From Lihuaxuella thermophila (lineage in GTDB: Bacteria > Bacillota > Bacilli > Thermoactinomycetales > Thermoactinomycetaceae): a DNA stretch of 64,000 bases. A program made the position numbers and the translations under genes. Numbering within the stretch: position 1 is the first letter of the stretch; every line of letters begins with the position of its first letter. The DNA lies in the NCBI RefSeq assembly GCF_900110165.1, contig NZ_FOCQ01000010.1, positions 62,001 to 126,000 of the forward strand, read 5' to 3'. This document shows positions 62,292-64,000 of this stretch, one piece after another. The notes below the pieces were generated by a model. The model saw nothing but the letters and a program-made list of their open reading frames with translations. It had not been told where the DNA came from and did no database searches.

Positions 62292-63763
62292 ATCTCCTGG
62301 CGATCGATATCGGCACCACCCATGCGAAGGCAGGATGGTTCGGGGCAGACGGACGGACGGGAAAAACAGCGGTCCGTAAAACAACCGCTCATGTAAATCA
62401 AAAGGGTGAAACTTATTTTGATCCGGAAGAGTTGTGGGGTTCGGTTGCCTCGGCGATCAGGGAAGTTCTGGCGAATGGAGAAACGGTTGCGGCTGTGGGC
62501 ATCGCCAGTATGGCGGAAACGGGGTTGCTCATCGACCGGCGGACAGGGAAACCGAGATCTTTCATGATCCCGTGGTTTGACCGCCGGAGCTTGCCGCAAG
62601 CGGAGCAGATCGCCCGGGAGGATCCGGCCCTGTCCCGTTTTTCCAAGACAGGGTTGCACCCCAGCTTTAAATACGGACTGACCAAGATTTTATGGCTGAA
62701 AGAGCAGGACCCGCAGATCACCTTCGGCGCGGTCTGGTTGTCTGCGGCAGATTACATTGCTTACCGGCTGACGGGAGTGCTGGCAACCGATTATACGCTG
62801 GCCGCGCGAACCTATGCATTCCGCATCGATGAAAAAAGCTGGGACGAATCGTGGATCCGCCATTTCGGACTGAAAACCGACTTATTTCCCGAAGCGGTGG
62901 CAAGCGGGCAGAAGATCGGCGAAACGAGGGAGTGTGGACAGCTGGGTCTCGCTGACGGCATCCCCGTGGCGATTGCCGGCCATGATCATGTCTGTGCCGC
63001 ACTCGCTGTCGGCGCTGTCCGCCCGCAGGTCGTGTTTGATTCCATCGGCACGGCAGAGACGCTAATGGGGATCATGCCGGAACAGGCCTTGGGAGCCAGA
63101 GAATATAAGTCAGGACTCAGTTACGGAATTCATGTGCTTCCAGGCTATGGTTTTTGGATGGGGGGATGTTCCGCTTCCGGGGGCTCTGTTGAATGGATGA
63201 GGGCACAGCTTGGAGAAGAGCCTCTCTCCTATGAGCAGGTGATCGATCTGTTGGGTCAAGCAACTCCGGGGCCAACGGGTATATTCTACTATCCGTATTT
63301 AGCCGGTTCGGGAGCGCCTCATCCAAATCCGGGAGCGCTGGGAGCCTTGCTTGGCTTGCGTGCCCATCACACCCGCTCCGACTTGCTCAAGGCGATTCTG
63401 GAAGGGACCGCTTATGAGATGGAGTCGATTCGGCGGACAGCAGAACGGGTGACAGGTACCTCCATTCGCGAGCTGATTGCTGTGGGCGGAGGCACTAAAA
63501 ACCGGCACTGGATGCAGATTAAAGCCGATATATCCGGATGCGAGCTGTACCTCCCGCAATTGGCTGAAGCGACGCTGCTCGGTGCTGCCATGACGGCGGG
63601 AATCGGTTGCGGGATCTATCGCGGAGTGGAGGAAGCCTCTATTCTGAGCCGTTCACAACAGACAGAGAAATTATCGCCAAATCCGGATCATCACGCCGCC
63701 TACCGCCGGCTCTTTGAGCAAGGATATGTGCTGGCGGGGGAGTGGGTCAGGCGAATGGAATGA
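62288..63763 (+). CDS. FGGY-family carbohydrate kinase
   Basis: This 491-residue kinase has the FGGY/ASKHA N-terminal phosphate loop (LLAIDIGTTHAKAG), the catalytic region AGHDHVCAALAVGA (about residue 232) and a C-terminal adenosine loop (AVGGGTKNRHWMQIKADISG about 398). The FGGY family phosphorylates pentoses, hexoses, glycerol or sugar derivatives; the exact substrate is not visible. It ends the sugar operon (transporter, glycosidase, racemase-like, kinase), overlapping the previous gene by 4 nt. The pathway is presumably import, hydrolysis, isomerisation-type conversion and phosphorylation. Confidence 0.88.
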   Translation: MNLLAIDIGTTHAKAGWFGADGRTGKTAVRKTTAHVNQKGETYFDPEELWGSVASAIREVLANGETVAAVGIASMAETGLLIDRRTGKPRSFMIPWFDRRSLPQAEQIAREDPALSRFSKTGLHPSFKYGLTKILWLKEQDPQITFGAVWLSAADYIAYRLTGVLATDYTLAARTYAFRIDEKSWDESWIRHFGLKTDLFPEAVASGQKIGETRECGQLGLADGIPVAIAGHDHVCAALAVGAVRPQVVFDSIGTAETLMGIMPEQALGAREYKSGLSYGIHVLPGYGFWMGGCSASGGSVEWMRAQLGEEPLSYEQVIDLLGQATPGPTGIFYYPYLAGSGAPHPNPGALGALLGLRAHHTRSDLLKAILEGTAYEMESIRRTAERVTGTSIRELIAVGGGTKNRHWMQIKADISGCELYLPQLAEATLLGAAMTAGIGCGIYRGVEEASILSRSQQTEKLSPNPDHHAAYRRLFEQGYVLAGEWVRRME

Positions 63764-63977
63764 ACGGCGACGAGGAAATGAATATATCGTAATACCGGGA
63801 AACATCATCACTCCGAAACCCAGTTACCGCCATCGCGCGTTGGTTCCCGTTTTCCCCTTTTGCGCGCCGGACAGATGAATATATCCCCACCACTCGCCCG
63901 GAGTTCACAAAAAGAGATGTCCGCCTGCCAGTAGCGGTCGTTCCGATCATCATGAGCCGGAAAGATTTCAACCATTA

Positions 63978-63992
63978 TTAAACACTGTTTAA
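63978..63992. promoter_or_regulatory. short palindrome sharing the operator core
   Basis: TTAAACA-C-TGTTTAA is a perfect 7-bp inverted repeat at the right end of the window. The TTAAACAC core also occurs next to the operator at 56561-56569. It may be a further site of the same repressor before a gene outside the window. The gap 63764-63977 otherwise holds no gene that I can support. Confidence 0.4.
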
Positions 63993-64000
63993 AATGATTG

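Noticed and set aside
63808-63975. 55-codon leftward ORF (MVEIFPAHDD...) at the right edge
   Set aside because: No ribosome site, no recognised family, and its start touches the palindrome at 63978; not enough support for a gene.

Overview
The window looks like chromosomal DNA of a Gram-positive, endospore-forming Bacillales bacterium. The signs are a cortex-morphogenesis peptide gene (cmpA), a Rex redox repressor, a CIRCE-controlled groESL operon, lipobox solute-binding proteins, AAGGAGG-type ribosome sites and frequent TTG/GTG starts. The mix of genes would fit a thermophilic member such as a Thermoactinomycetaceae species, but that is inference. Most of the window is housekeeping DNA; the accessory parts are the left end (1-10.2 kb) and the CRISPR region (26.1-38.6 kb).

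Left end: a long leftward gene string encodes a MacB-type ABC transporter (ATPase 7852-7094, permease 7104-4516), a regulator with a degenerate receiver, and a lasso-peptide-type RiPP set: PqqD-like recognition protein, B2 transglutaminase-like protease, asparagine-synthetase-like cyclase, thioredoxin-like protein, MauE-like membrane protein and the start of an ABC exporter that runs off the window. No precursor peptide gene is visible. A two-component system is divergent from the transporter, with direct TCAAAAGT repeats between them.

Housekeeping 10.3-26.1 kb: tex, cmpA (on the other strand), a SprT-like protein, a thioredoxin-like protein, a beta-hydroxyacid dehydrogenase, a ThiF/MoeB-type adenylyltransferase, a Bax-inhibitor-1 protein, a 12-gene tRNA cluster behind a near-consensus promoter, thiL-tsaE-tsaB-rimI-tsaD (t6A tRNA modification), a phosphopantetheinyl transferase and an oligopeptide-binding lipoprotein.

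CRISPR region 26.1-38.6 kb: four arrays share one 30-bp repeat ending in ATTGAAAC and all point the same way, but no cas gene is present. Each is preceded by a homologous leader with a 13-bp hairpin whose right arm carries the apparent -35 box. Three of the four are also preceded by copies, two of them broken, of a small zinc-ribbon gene. The first array is followed by a decayed copy of the 3' end of the ABC-F gene that follows the fourth array, so the loci spread by segmental duplication. Between the arrays lie a three-gene ABC-2 system (one permease carries an M1-peptidase-like part), a YjgB-like secreted protein and an XRE-TPR regulator. A cluster of DnaA-box-like sites lies at the left border.

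Right part 38.7-64 kb: an ABC-F ATPase, 5-formyl-THF cyclo-ligase, rex, tatC, a very large P-type ATPase that joins a dead heavy-metal ATPase half to an active half with small companion membrane proteins, groES-groEL, an Rrf2 regulator, a DoxX protein, an M23 peptidase, an APH-like kinase, and a sugar locus: ROK repressor, lipoprotein, two permeases, GH31-like glycosidase, Asp/Glu-racemase-like protein and FGGY kinase, controlled by a perfect palindrome downstream of a sigma-A promoter.
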